DNA of 64,000 nucleotides from Paenibacillus hunanensis (GTDB lineage: Bacteria; Bacillota; Bacilli; Paenibacillales; Paenibacillaceae): NCBI RefSeq assembly GCF_014645615.1, contig NZ_BMMB01000007.1:62001-126000 (forward strand), in the 5' to 3' direction. Under the pieces are notes generated by a model, which saw only the letters and a program-made list of their open reading frames with translations, made no database searches and had not been told where the DNA came from. Position numbers and translations under genes: made by a program. Numbering within the stretch: position 1 is the first letter of the stretch; each line of letters begins with the position of its first letter. Below, one piece after another: positions 34,570 to 44,458 of this stretch.

Positions 34570-35715
34570 GTGAACTTCGGAGCCCGCATGCTGAAGACCG
34601 GTATCGCGGTCACGCTTGCCCTATATGTAAGCTCCTGGCTCGATTTAAAACCACCTGTGATTGCGGCGATTGCTGCCATTTTTGCAATGCAGCCTTCGAT
34701 TTATCGCTCGTTTCGCTATTTTCTAGATCAGATTCAGACCAATACACTGGGCGCTATTCTTGCTTTACTGGGTGGGATGGTATTTTCTAACGATCCGATT
34801 GCGGTTGGTTTGATGTGTATTGTCGTCATCATGATCTGTCTACGCTTGAATATGGGCGATACGATCGGATTGACGCTCGTCACCGTTATTTCGGTGATGG
34901 AAGTATCGGGTATGGGACAATGGCAGTTTGCGTTGAATCGATTTACACTCAGTATTATTGGGATTGTGTCTGCATTTCTTATTAACGTGCTCGTTGCGCC
35001 GCCCAAGCCATTAGAGCAATTTAAGTCACAGATTGAAGGTACATTTTCAAAAATGTCGCTACTGCTACGTACAGCGGTATCGGATGAGATTAAGGAAGCT
35101 GTATTTCGTGATGAAAAGCGTGCACTGGAAGGCTCGATTCAATCGTTGTCCGATAAGTACAATCTGATGGAGGAAGAGCTTGGTAAGTTGAATCGTCCAT
35201 CAATGACGACGCAGCGTCACCTGGTTGTGAATAAGCAGATGGTCACAACGCTGCGAAAAGGAATGGACGTGCTGACGGCAATTGAGCAGCATTATTTTCA
35301 GGCGGAGCGAAGTCCCGAGATTGACGAATATTTCGACTCCCATCTGGAAAAGCTGATCAAATTCCATGAGCACATCCTGCTCAAATCCGATAACAAAATT
35401 AAAAATAACGGTAGCGAGGCGACAGAAGTCGACGCTGCCAATGACAAATTTTTGGATACGATGATCGAGCGGTATCAGCAAAACTTTGGCGGTGTGCTAC
35501 GTTTGTCGATCGTAGCCGCAGTCATGTATGATTATGGTTACCAGCTGGAGCGATTGAATCGACTGGTTGACCATGTGAATGGCTCTTCTGGACGTGATAA
35601 GGATCATTCCAAAGATGACGATTCTGCTCAGAAGCTTCATGAGGAGCTGCAATCCGATGCAGAAGCGCGCTCCAAGCGCTCCAGAAGGAGCTTTCCAACC
35701 TGGCCCTGGAAGTGA
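34570..35715 (+). CDS. Aromatic-acid-exporter (FUSC/ArAE) family protein
   Basis: 381 residues from a GTG seven to eight bases after AAAGGAGGAAC. The N-terminal half has the ArAE_1 membrane domain: LKTGIAVTLALYVSSWL, IAAIAAIFAMQPSIYRSFRYFLDQIQTNTLGA, and four to five hydrophobic helices up to residue 145. The cytoplasmic second half is helical with coiled-coil character and a charged tail ending in Arg/Lys. Members resemble YgaE/YqjA of Bacillus; transport of aromatic acids is assumed from the family. A MarR gene follows 84 bases later, which could regulate it. Confidence 0.82.
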   Translation: MNFGARMLKTGIAVTLALYVSSWLDLKPPVIAAIAAIFAMQPSIYRSFRYFLDQIQTNTLGAILALLGGMVFSNDPIAVGLMCIVVIMICLRLNMGDTIGLTLVTVISVMEVSGMGQWQFALNRFTLSIIGIVSAFLINVLVAPPKPLEQFKSQIEGTFSKMSLLLRTAVSDEIKEAVFRDEKRALEGSIQSLSDKYNLMEEELGKLNRPSMTTQRHLVVNKQMVTTLRKGMDVLTAIEQHYFQAERSPEIDEYFDSHLEKLIKFHEHILLKSDNKIKNNGSEATEVDAANDKFLDTMIERYQQNFGGVLRLSIVAAVMYDYGYQLERLNRLVDHVNGSSGRDKDHSKDDDSAQKLHEELQSDAEARSKRSRRSFPTWPWK

Positions 35716-35799
35716 TATCTCGGGCCAGGCTCATCTACTATTTTACATTTAAAATTAAAACTAAAAATTAAGTATTCGGTTTAAAGGAGATCGACGGGA

Positions 35800-36243
35800 A
35801 TGATCAATGGGATCCCATACGAATTAGAAAAGTCTATCGGTTACAAACTTACAATTGCTTCACGCCTTGCAAGTAATCGCCTTAATCAGCAGTTTCGCGA
35901 TGCCGGTTATCCAGTAACTTATGAGCAATGGATACTCGTTTCCTATTTGTGGAAACGCGATGGCCAGACGCAAAACCGTTTAGCTCGCTTATCACGCAAG
36001 GATCAGCCGAGCGTATCCAGGCTGATTGACAATATGATTCGTCGGGGAATGGTCATTCGCGTCCCCCATCCAGACGATCGTCGTACCAATCTGATCTATC
36101 TGACGGATTATTGTCGCAGTATTCTGGATGATCTAGCTGCCAAGGCGTACCAGACGATTGAAGAAATTTTCAAAGGCTTTACCTCGGAGGAACGCGAATT
36201 CACAGCGAAAATGATCGATCGTATCATCAAAAACATGGATTGA
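35800..36243 (+). CDS. MarR-family transcriptional regulator
   Basis: 147 residues after AAAGGAGATCGACGGGA. The winged helix region TQNRLARLSRKDQPSVSRLIDNMIRRGMVIRVPHPDDRRTNLIYLT (about residues 55-100) is classic MarR, with the wing DDRR. It probably senses a small phenolic or oxidant and represses neighbouring genes, either the exporter-like gene upstream or the Cys-rich protein gene 84 bases downstream. Confidence 0.9.
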   Translation: MINGIPYELEKSIGYKLTIASRLASNRLNQQFRDAGYPVTYEQWILVSYLWKRDGQTQNRLARLSRKDQPSVSRLIDNMIRRGMVIRVPHPDDRRTNLIYLTDYCRSILDDLAAKAYQTIEEIFKGFTSEEREFTAKMIDRIIKNMD

Positions 36244-36327
36244 ATATTTGCCCCTACCGTTATCTTTTTGCCATTATGGTTAAATTTATGATGATGGCCA
36301 ATAAGAAAACAACAGGAGGGACAAGCG

Positions 36328-36660
36328 ATGATATCAACCGAGGAAAGACAACGCTGCATCGAAGCTTGTATGGAATGTGTGGTGGCCTGTAACAACTGCT
36401 ACGTATCCTGTCTGGGAGAAGAACATGTCGATATGATGCGCGAATGCATCCGACTCGACCGTGAATGCGCAGATATATGCCAGCTTGCGATCAAGGCAAT
36501 GAGCTCCAATAGCCCGTATATGAAGCAAATTTGCGAACTATGCGCCCAAATCTGCGAAGACTGCGCTCAGGAATGTGGCAAACATCAGCATGATCACTGC
36601 CAACGCTGTGCTGAAGCATGTCGTCACTGCGCAGAAGCCTGTCGCAGCATGGTTGCCTGA
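36328..36660 (+). CDS. Four-helix copper-storage-type (Csp3/DUF326) protein
   Basis: 110 residues with 19 cysteines (10, 14, 17, 21, 24, 28, 40, 47, 51, 69, 72, 76, 79, 83, 91, 94, 98, 101, 105). They are spaced three or four apart so that they line the core of a four-helix bundle. This is the pattern of Csp proteins, which store many Cu(I) ions; the Bacillus relative is YhjQ. No Tat or Sec signal is present, so it is the cytosolic Csp3 type. It starts after ACAGGAGGGACAAGCG and follows a MarR gene. Confidence 0.88.
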   Translation: MISTEERQRCIEACMECVVACNNCYVSCLGEEHVDMMRECIRLDRECADICQLAIKAMSSNSPYMKQICELCAQICEDCAQECGKHQHDHCQRCAEACRHCAEACRSMVA

Positions 36661-36875
36661 GTACAGATCCAGTCTAGTCTCTTTAAAGAACGCATCGGTA
36701 CATGCACGAATAACGCAAAAACAATAATGCTACAGCATCCACTTGAGAGGTATTCAAGCAATATGATATTTCTTATGTAAGGTATCGATTCCATAGCGAT
36801 AGGCTTGTAAAAGATACTATAAGGATACTACTGAGGTAGCATTATAAAAGCATAATAAGAAAGTCGAATAGTATG

Positions 36876-36925
36876 AAAAAGGAGCCTATAATCAGATGAA
36901 TGTATCTGTTTATGAGCTCCTTTTT
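36876..36925 (+). terminator. Terminator of the Cys-rich protein gene
   Basis: AAAAAGGAGC (36876-36885) pairs with GCTCCTTTTT (36916-36925), with an inner ATCAGAT/ATCTG stem. Confidence 0.8.
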
Positions 36926-37021
36926 ATATGACTCAACACCTAACTTACACCCATCCCCCGTGCAAAACCCTCTATAATAGAGTATAGTAGAATATGATGT
37001 TGACGGAAAAGGAGATTACTT

Positions 37022-37765
37022 ATGATTGCAAAAACAGAACAGGATATTGAAGGATTAAAGAAAATTGGCAAAGTCGTTGCGATCATTCGCGACGAACTCA
37101 AAAATATGGCACAGCCCGGCGTGCGTACGATCGATCTGGATCGCCGTGCTGGTGAATTGTTTGAACAATACGGTGCAATCTCTGCACCCAAATCAACCTA
37201 TGACTTCCCAGGCTATACCTGTATTAGCATCAATGAAGAGGTAGCGCATGGCATTCCTGGCGATCGTGTGATTCAAGAGGGCGATCTGGTGAATGTTGAC
37301 GTATCGGCTTCGCTGGATGGTTATTTTGCAGATACAGGCGTATCGTTTGTCGCTGGTAAAGGTGATCCGAAGCTGGAAGCACTCTGCGATGCCTCCATTC
37401 AAGCATTTGATGCAGCGATGAAAAAGATCAAAGCAGGCTCCAAACGCAGCAATGCAGGTAAAGCAAGCCATAATACCGCGCGCAAGCTCGGTTTTACCGT
37501 GATTACGAACCTGACCGGTCATGGTATCGGCAAATCACTGCATGATGATCCAGAATATATTTTGAGCTATTATGATCCAACGGATAATGATCTATGGAAG
37601 GAAGGCAGCGTGATCGCCTTTGAACCCTTCGTTTCGACCAAAGCCGAGGAAGTATATGAATCCGGTGATGGCTGGACATTGAAAACCGATGATGGTAGCT
37701 ATGTTGCACAATATGAGCATACCCTGATTATTACCAAGGGTGAGCCGATCATTTTGACCCGATAA
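37022..37765 (+). CDS. map: Type I methionine aminopeptidase
   Basis: 247 residues after AAAAGGAGATTACTT. The dimetal site is complete: Asp93 (NVDVSA), Asp104 (FADTG), His167 (GHGIG), Glu201 (AFEPF) and Glu232 (YEHT), with substrate-site His76 (AHGIPG). It removes the initiator methionine from nascent proteins. The gene stands alone rather than in the ribosomal-protein cluster, so it is likely the second (YflG/MapB-type) copy of a Bacillus-like genome. Confidence 0.93.
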   Translation: MIAKTEQDIEGLKKIGKVVAIIRDELKNMAQPGVRTIDLDRRAGELFEQYGAISAPKSTYDFPGYTCISINEEVAHGIPGDRVIQEGDLVNVDVSASLDGYFADTGVSFVAGKGDPKLEALCDASIQAFDAAMKKIKAGSKRSNAGKASHNTARKLGFTVITNLTGHGIGKSLHDDPEYILSYYDPTDNDLWKEGSVIAFEPFVSTKAEEVYESGDGWTLKTDDGSYVAQYEHTLIITKGEPIILTR

Positions 37766-37770
37766 TATTG

Positions 37771-37815
37771 AAAAAGCCGCATGACAGAAGTGAAATCTCC
37801 GTCGTGCGGCTTTGT
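37771..37815 (+). terminator. Terminator of map
   Basis: AAAGCCGCA (37773-37781) pairs with TGCGGCTTT (37805-37813), then GTT, six bases after the stop. Confidence 0.75.
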
Positions 37816-37956
37816 TATTTGCAAATATGAAAAAAAAGTCGTAAAATAAAAAATGCTCTGCCTAAAAGCAGAACAGTTCGGTTCATTTATATACTCATGA
37901 ATCATAACATACATGATAGAGATTTGTCAATAGATAATTTAGGAGGGGATGGCAGT

Positions 37957-40314
37957 ATGGCAACGGAGGAGCAGGATTGGAAAATAGAGCAGCAACGTGT
38001 AGATGACGTGACTGCCAAGATCAATCGCAAAATGTCCGTACTTGAACAGGAGGTTGGTGAGAGCCGCGGCGATGTAGTCGGTATGCGGAAGGACTTCTGG
38101 GACGAGGTTTCGATTAACTTTAGTGAGCAGGATGATGTAGGTGAGACATCCACCAGCTTGCGTCAGCAATCGCAGGTTCTGTCCGAGCTGGAGCTGAGTC
38201 ACCGTCGTTCTAGCCTTACGCTTGATAAGCTACGTCGCTTGTCCAGCTCCCCTTATTTTGGACGGATTGATTTTCGGGAGCAGGGACAGGAGCAGACTGA
38301 GCGTATTTATCTAGGAATCGGTTCATTTTTAGATGATAACGAAGAGGACTTCTTGATCTATGACTGGCGTGCGCCTGTATCGAGCCTGTATTACGATGGT
38401 GCACCCGGGCATGCTACGTATCGCACACCGGTAGGTAGCATTGAAGGTGAGATGGAGCTGAAGCGACAATTTGTTATTCGGGATGCGGAGATCAAGGTAC
38501 TGTTTGATACAGGTGTGACGATTGGCGATGAGCTATTGCAGCAAGTACTGAGTCACAGCGCAGATAACCAGATGAAAAATATCGTCGCTACCATTCAAAA
38601 GGAACAAAATAACGTTATTCGTAACGATAAGAGTCGAATGCTGATCGTGCAGGGAGCGGCAGGAAGTGGTAAAACGTCTGCTGCGCTGCAACGTGTTGCA
38701 TATTTGTTATATCGCTATCGGGATAGCCTGCGCGCTGATCAGATGGTGCTCTTTTCACCCAACTCGATGTTTAACAGCTATGTGTCGACCGTTTTGCCAG
38801 AGCTGGGCGAAGAGAATATGCTGCAAACGACCTTTCAAGCATATTTGGAAATCCGAATCGGGCGTGAATTCGATCTGGAGGACGTATTTTCACAGATGGA
38901 ATACCTGTTGGCCTGGTCAGATGATGATGGACATCCGGCACGTGTGAAGGGGATTCGCTACAAGTCGTCACTGGATTACTTCCGTGCCATTCGACGTTAT
39001 GCTGAATTGCTGCTACAGGATGGAATGAAGTTCAGATCGGTTCGTTTTCAAGGACATGAGATCGTATCGTCTCAGCAAATGCAGGAGAAGTTCTATAGCT
39101 ACGATCCGGCTGTGAAGCTGGGGAATCGGATGGAGCTGATGCGTGATTGGCTGCTCAAGGAAGTGAATGAGTTTGGGCGCCGCGAGCGCAAGGAGCCGTG
39201 GGTAGAGGAGCAGATTCAGATGCTCACAACGGACGACTATCATCGCGCGTATACGATGATGCGACGCAAGCAGAAGAACAAGACTGTCTCCTTTGACGAT
39301 TTCCAATTAGAAACGGAAATGGCAGCACGGATGGTAGTGAACAACTGGCTCAAGCCGCTGCGTAAATGGGTGAAACGTCTGCGTTTTATCGATCTGGGTG
39401 GACTGTATCGTCGTTTATTTGAAGATGCGGAATGGTTCCAGCGCATTAACAATGGGGCACTGCCAGACGGCTGGGAGGAATTTGCTCCACAGACAGTTAA
39501 CCGCATACGTCAGGGCGAACTCGGCTATGAGGATGCAACGCCCTATCTGTATTTAAAAGAACAGCTACAGGGCTTCCGCTCTAACACAGCGATCAAGCAT
39601 ATTATCGTCGATGAGGTGCAGGATTATTCACCATTCCAGCTTGAATTCATGAAGCGCCTGTTTCCACGTGCACGCATGACTGCACTTGGTGATCTGAACC
39701 AGGCGATCTACAGCCATAATTCTGTGTTCGATGAAGAAGAGCCACTGATGGAGCTATACGGACGTGAGCAGACGGAGCTTATTCGCCTCACACGTAGCTA
39801 TCGTTCGACCTATGAAATCGTCGATTTCACACGAGCCATGCTACCGGGTGGCGAGCAGATTATTCCATTCAATCGACGCGGTCATAAGCCTGTTGTCGCC
39901 TTGTATGACGATCGTGAGGATATGCATCAAGAGATCGTGCGTAATATTCACGAGCTACAGCAGCAAGGCTATCAGTACACCGCGATCATTTGTAAAACCG
40001 AGAGCGAGTGCACACAAGCCTATGAAGCACTCAAGGATCAGATCACGATGCGCAAAATGACCAAGAACACGCCCGTATTCGAAAAGGGAACGATCATCAT
40101 CCCAGCCTACCTGGCAAAAGGCGTCGAATTCGACGCTGTTATCCTGTACAACGCATCCGCCGATCAATACCATCGTGAAGCCGAGCGCAAGCTATTCTAC
40201 ACTGCCTGCACTCGCGCCATGCACCTGCTCTATGCTTACTCTGTCGGCGAAGTCACACCATTCATCAGCAATGTCGATGCACAGCTGTACGAACAAAACG
40301 ACTACCGAGGTTGA
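37957..40314 (+). CDS. helD: HelD-like RNA polymerase recycling ATPase (UvrD/Rep superfamily)
   Basis: 785 residues from the ATG after TTAGGAGGGG; a longer reading lacks a ribosome site. An N-terminal coiled coil (residues 1-90) precedes superfamily 1 helicase motifs: Walker A GAAGSGKT near residue 233, motif II IIVDEVQDYSP, motif III ALGDLNQAIY, LTRSYRS (motif IV) and a final KGVEFDAVILYNAS with YTACTRAMHLLYAY. This arrangement matches Bacillus HelD (YvgS), which removes RNA polymerase from DNA; some relatives give rifamycin tolerance. Cytoplasmic and apparently monocistronic. Confidence 0.9.
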   Translation: MATEEQDWKIEQQRVDDVTAKINRKMSVLEQEVGESRGDVVGMRKDFWDEVSINFSEQDDVGETSTSLRQQSQVLSELELSHRRSSLTLDKLRRLSSSPYFGRIDFREQGQEQTERIYLGIGSFLDDNEEDFLIYDWRAPVSSLYYDGAPGHATYRTPVGSIEGEMELKRQFVIRDAEIKVLFDTGVTIGDELLQQVLSHSADNQMKNIVATIQKEQNNVIRNDKSRMLIVQGAAGSGKTSAALQRVAYLLYRYRDSLRADQMVLFSPNSMFNSYVSTVLPELGEENMLQTTFQAYLEIRIGREFDLEDVFSQMEYLLAWSDDDGHPARVKGIRYKSSLDYFRAIRRYAELLLQDGMKFRSVRFQGHEIVSSQQMQEKFYSYDPAVKLGNRMELMRDWLLKEVNEFGRRERKEPWVEEQIQMLTTDDYHRAYTMMRRKQKNKTVSFDDFQLETEMAARMVVNNWLKPLRKWVKRLRFIDLGGLYRRLFEDAEWFQRINNGALPDGWEEFAPQTVNRIRQGELGYEDATPYLYLKEQLQGFRSNTAIKHIIVDEVQDYSPFQLEFMKRLFPRARMTALGDLNQAIYSHNSVFDEEEPLMELYGREQTELIRLTRSYRSTYEIVDFTRAMLPGGEQIIPFNRRGHKPVVALYDDREDMHQEIVRNIHELQQQGYQYTAIICKTESECTQAYEALKDQITMRKMTKNTPVFEKGTIIIPAYLAKGVEFDAVILYNASADQYHREAERKLFYTACTRAMHLLYAYSVGEVTPFISNVDAQLYEQNDYRG

Positions 40315-40433
40315 TGGAAGGCAAACAGTCTAAAGGTAATATCGAATATAACGTACAGGTCTATGCTTACGCTGAGCTACAGCTTTGGAAGCGAGTATGG
40401 AAGATCACAGAGCAATAATATAAATTCAACTAA

Positions 40434-40482
40434 ACAGGCAGAACTTCTACATCATAAATGTAGGAAGGCTGCCTGTTTTTGT
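40434..40482 (+). terminator. Terminator of helD
   Basis: AACAGGCAG (40434-40442) pairs with CTGCCTGTT (40470-40478), with an inner CTTCTACAT/ATGTAGGAAG stem and trailing TTT. Little else is seen between 40315 and 40614. Confidence 0.85.
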
Positions 40483-40614
40483 TGTATCCTCGTGTATTCA
40501 ATTGAGTACTACTCATTAGTTTGATGTGAACAATAACTACAAGCGATCCATACTGAATGGAGGTGGAGGTTCACTTATCCCTAGCCTATTACTCTCAGCG
40601 CATTATAAAAGCAG

Positions 40615-41556
40615 TTATTTCAACCCGGCATCCACCATCAACTCTGTCGTTCTTCCCGCATACAACCGATGCAGCTCCTTCCGATACTGTGAAGGCGTAC
40701 ACCCATGATGCTGCTTGAATACCGATATAAAATAGCTCAAGCTATCAAACCCAACCTCCAGTGAAATGTCCACAATTTTACGATCACTGCTTTTCAGCAA
40801 ACGACATGCCTGCTGCGTCCGATAGCGATTAATATAATCAATCGGACTTTTCTGCGTCATACTTTTAAAAAAGCGGCAAAAGTGCCCTTCGCTCATATTC
40901 ACCTGCTCTGACAACTCCCGTAATCGCAGTGGCTGTCCATAATGTTCATGAATATGACCAAGCACCGTCTTCAAGCGCTCAATGCGATCATACGCAATAG
41001 CAGGCGCAGGCTCGCGCTGATGATCCATATGCTCATACATCATGCTAATGATCAGACATAGGTACGCCTTCGTCGTTAACTCATAGGCTACAGGTCTGTT
41101 CAGATTCACATGCACAATCTGCTGGAGCAATCGCAGCATATCCTGCTGCCAGTGCGCAGCCCCATCGATATGCAGCAGGGCATGGGTATCGCGTGACAGC
41201 AGTGGATCAAGATAACTTGCCTGAATCGTATCATACGAGCTGCTATCGAGCAGCGACATGCCAAATACAATCGCCGCAAAGCTACACACACTATCATCGA
41301 TCTGATATGCCGTATGAATCTCACCACTATTCACGAAGATCGCTTCCCCGGCATTCACCACACAGCTTACAGCACCTACTTGGAAAAGCGCTTTTCCCTC
41401 CGTAACGATAATAAATTCCGGTTCCTCATGCCAGTGACACTCCAAAATAATATCATCATGCAAATTACCCATCTCATAAATGCTAACTGGATACATCAGA
41501 CTACCATGAATCCGATCCTCACGCAGCCGCTCACGTAATGGCTCAAAGCTTTGCAT
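40615..41556 (-). CDS. AraC-family regulator
   Basis: 313 residues after AGGGGGAATGAATA. The N-terminal cupin (residues 25-120) has HWHEEPEFIIVTEGKALF and VNSGEIHTAYQ, suited to sugar sensing. The AraC double helix-turn-helix lies at about 205-300 (LRELSEQVNMSEGHFCRFFKSM, IVDISLEVGFDSLSYFISVFKQ). It is divergent from the alpha-xylosidase gene with 317 bases between, so it is the likely activator of xyloside use. Confidence 0.9.
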   Translation of the reverse strand: MQSFEPLRERLREDRIHGSLMYPVSIYEMGNLHDDIILECHWHEEPEFIIVTEGKALFQVGAVSCVVNAGEAIFVNSGEIHTAYQIDDSVCSFAAIVFGMSLLDSSSYDTIQASYLDPLLSRDTHALLHIDGAAHWQQDMLRLLQQIVHVNLNRPVAYELTTKAYLCLIISMMYEHMDHQREPAPAIAYDRIERLKTVLGHIHEHYGQPLRLRELSEQVNMSEGHFCRFFKSMTQKSPIDYINRYRTQQACRLLKSSDRKIVDISLEVGFDSLSYFISVFKQHHGCTPSQYRKELHRLYAGRTTELMVDAGLK

Positions 41557-41769
41557 TATTCATTCCCCCTGATCATGCACGATGCGTATAGTATTGATTG
41601 ATTACTACTTGCTCGCCCTGCGTATCTGTGCTTAGTCTGTCATTGATCAAACGATTCCGCATCGTGTCATTCAGCTAAGCTCGGAGTCTTAATCTTTGAA
41701 CAGATCTAACGATCTCACATCATACCATCAACGATCAAAATTTTAATACTTTTCATCAAAATAAAAGAA

Positions 41770-41783
41770 GAAAAGCGCTTTCT
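41770..41783. promoter_or_regulatory. cre-like site
   Basis: GAAAAGCGCTTTCT agrees with the CcpA consensus core (AAAGCGCTTTC) but not at the outer bases. It lies about 90 bases before the alpha-xylosidase gene, as expected for carbon catabolite control. Confidence 0.45.
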
Positions 41784-41873
41784 TAATCAATATCATTATA
41801 CACATAGACAAATACAACAAACAAATCACCACCCGATCGACTAGCAAACGAAATGCTGGAAAGGACGAAAACG

Positions 41874-44192
41874 ATGAAATTTACTGATGGCTACTGGATG
41901 ACTCGAAAAGGCTATACGATGCAGCACCCTATGGATATTCGCGATATCGTGCGTAAAGGAGATGAAGTGACTCTTTACGCCGCAACTAAGCGCATCGAGC
42001 GTAAGGGCGATACCCTGAATGGTACGCTGCTCAAGGCGACACTAAGCTCCCCTATACCGAATGTAATCAAAGTCACGCTGAATCATCATAAAGGCGGTGT
42101 TGTCCAATCGCCACAGTTTGAGCTGACATCGCTGGATACGACTATTCAGGTGGAAGATAACGAGCAGCATATGACCCTTCAAAGCGGTGAGATCAAAGCA
42201 ACCGTACAGAAAAATAAAGGCTGGAACATTAGCTTTGATTATGGCGATCGTCATCTGACAGGCAGTGTGCATCGTGGACCAGGCTATATCAATGGGCCGG
42301 AGGATAGCGTATTTTTCCGTGAGCAGTTAGAGCTGGGGGTAGGCGAATATATTTATGGACTCGGCGAGCGCTTTACCCCGTTTGTGAAAAATGGACAGAC
42401 CGTCGACATCTGGAATGAGGATGGCGGTACAAGCAGTGAGCAGGCGTACAAAAATATTCCATTTTACCTGTCCAGCCGTGGATATGGAGTATTCGTCAAT
42501 CATCCAGAGCGTGTATCGTATGAGATCGCTTCGGAAAATGTATCCAAAGTGCAGTTCAGCGTAGAAGGCGAGACACTGGAATACTTTATTATCGGCGGTA
42601 GCAATCCGAAGGAAGTGCTGGATAACTACACAACGCTGACAGGTAAGCCCGCCCTGCCACCCGCATGGACATTTGGCTTATGGCTGACCACATCGTTTAC
42701 GACGGATTATGACGAAGCGACGGTGAATCATTTTGTAGATGGGATGGCGGAGCGGGATCTGCCATTGTCAGTTTTCCATTTTGACTGCTTCTGGATGCGT
42801 GAATACCAGTGGTGCGATTTTAAATGGGATGAGCGCATGTTCCCCGATCCAGAAGGCATGCTCAAGCGCCTTAAAGACAGAGGGCTGAAAATCTGCGCCT
42901 GGATTAATCCGTATATCGCCGAGAAGTCATACCTGTTCGACGAAGGCATGGAGCATGGCTACCTGGTGAAGCGTGCAGACGGAAGCGTATGGCAGTGGGA
43001 TATGTGGCAGGCAGGAATGGCATTAGTGGACTTTACCAATCCAGCAGCCGTAGAGTGGTATCAATCCAAGCTGAAGGTGCTGATCGATCAAGGAGTGGAT
43101 TCCTTCAAAACTGACTTCGGCGAACGCATTCCAACCGATGTCGTATACTACGATGGCTCCGATCCGGTGAAAATGCATAACTACTACACCTTCCTGTATA
43201 ACAAAGTCGTATTCGAGCTGCTGGAAGAACAGCTCGGTGTGAATGAGGCGGCATTATTCGCACGCTCGGCAACCGTTGGTGGACAGCAATTCCCGGTACA
43301 CTGGGGCGGTGATTGCTCCTCTACATTTGAATCGATGGCAGAATCACTACGTGGTGGACTGTCGCTCGGCGTGTCTGGCTTTGGCTTCTGGAGCCATGAC
43401 ATTTCCGGCTTCGAAATGACAGCTGCGCCATCGGTATATAAACGCTGGGTACAGTTCGGTATGCTGTCCTCTCATAGCCGTCTGCATGGCAATGAGTCGT
43501 ACCGTGTACCCTGGTTATTTGACGAGGAATCTGTCGATGTATTACGCAAATTTACCAAGTTAAAATGCTCGTTGATGCCTTATCTGTTCGATGCGGCTGT
43601 AACGGCTACTCAAACTGGTGTACCAATGATGCGCCCCATGGTGCTCGATTTCCATCATGATTTTGCAACGCACACACTGGATCGCCAGTACATGTTCGGA
43701 GATTCCCTGCTCGTCGCTCCTATTTTCAATGAGCATGGCGAAGCAACCTATTACGTACCGGCAGGCAAATGGACAAATCTGCTGACTGGCGACATCGTAG
43801 AGGGTGGACGCTGGATGCAGGAAACGTTCGATTATATGAACCTGCCTCTGCTCGTCAAACCAGGTAGCCTGATCGCCTTTGGCGCGGAGGATAGCAAGCC
43901 AGATTACAACTATGCCGATGGCATTCAGTTCCATCTGTTCGAGCTTGAAGCTGGACAAACAGCTAACGCACAGATCGTAACCATAAACGGTGAAGCTGCT
44001 GGCAATGTAACCGCAGCACGTACTGGCAATACCATCGAATTCAAAGCAACTGGCTCCATCACCAACTGGTCAATCGTCCTGCGCGGCATTTCCAACGTAG
44101 CCTCAACGACAGGCGGCTCATCCACGACCAGCGAACAAGGCACCCTCATCACCGCAGAGCAAGGTTCAACCACGATTCGCATTGAGCTGTAA
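41874..44192 (+). CDS. yicI: GH31 alpha-xylosidase (YicI-like)
   Basis: 772 residues, matching E. coli YicI. I start at MKFTDGYW, after GGAAAGGACG; an ATG at 41853 lacks a site. The N-terminal beta-sandwich (1-240) precedes the catalytic barrel. Nucleophile Asp414 lies in FKTDFGERIPTD and acid/base Asp480 in HWGGDCSSTF, two residues off the YicI numbering (416, 482). HSRLHGNESYRVPW follows. It releases alpha-xylose from isoprimeverose-type oligosaccharides of xyloglucan. No signal peptide, so the sugar must be imported first. No transporter is adjacent; control is probably by the divergent AraC gene. Confidence 0.93.
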   Translation: MKFTDGYWMTRKGYTMQHPMDIRDIVRKGDEVTLYAATKRIERKGDTLNGTLLKATLSSPIPNVIKVTLNHHKGGVVQSPQFELTSLDTTIQVEDNEQHMTLQSGEIKATVQKNKGWNISFDYGDRHLTGSVHRGPGYINGPEDSVFFREQLELGVGEYIYGLGERFTPFVKNGQTVDIWNEDGGTSSEQAYKNIPFYLSSRGYGVFVNHPERVSYEIASENVSKVQFSVEGETLEYFIIGGSNPKEVLDNYTTLTGKPALPPAWTFGLWLTTSFTTDYDEATVNHFVDGMAERDLPLSVFHFDCFWMREYQWCDFKWDERMFPDPEGMLKRLKDRGLKICAWINPYIAEKSYLFDEGMEHGYLVKRADGSVWQWDMWQAGMALVDFTNPAAVEWYQSKLKVLIDQGVDSFKTDFGERIPTDVVYYDGSDPVKMHNYYTFLYNKVVFELLEEQLGVNEAALFARSATVGGQQFPVHWGGDCSSTFESMAESLRGGLSLGVSGFGFWSHDISGFEMTAAPSVYKRWVQFGMLSSHSRLHGNESYRVPWLFDEESVDVLRKFTKLKCSLMPYLFDAAVTATQTGVPMMRPMVLDFHHDFATHTLDRQYMFGDSLLVAPIFNEHGEATYYVPAGKWTNLLTGDIVEGGRWMQETFDYMNLPLLVKPGSLIAFGAEDSKPDYNYADGIQFHLFELEAGQTANAQIVTINGEAAGNVTAARTGNTIEFKATGSITNWSIVLRGISNVASTTGGSSTTSEQGTLITAEQGSTTIRIEL

Positions 44193-44297
44193 GTGTTGCT
44201 TAATATGCTTAATGAATTGTAGTCGGTATAATAATTTTGAATCTATGAATCTATGAAGTAAATGAACAAGCTACTAGACATAAAAAGGCACGACACG

Positions 44298-44335
44298 AAA
44301 AGACAGCTACTGCTTTATACGCAGGCTGTCTTTTT
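44298..44335 (+). terminator. Terminator of the alpha-xylosidase gene
   Basis: AAAAGACAGC (44298-44307) pairs with GCTGTCTTTTT (44325-44335), plus an inner CTGC/GCAG stem. Confidence 0.85.
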
Positions 44336-44458
44336 CGCAGTGTAATTAAATGTATACTATAGAACTCACTACTCTAATTTGATCATAATAAAGATCGTAC
44401 AAAACATGCTACTCCCACCTGGCTGCTTATTTTGTTGTGAGCAGCACGGAACGGAGGG

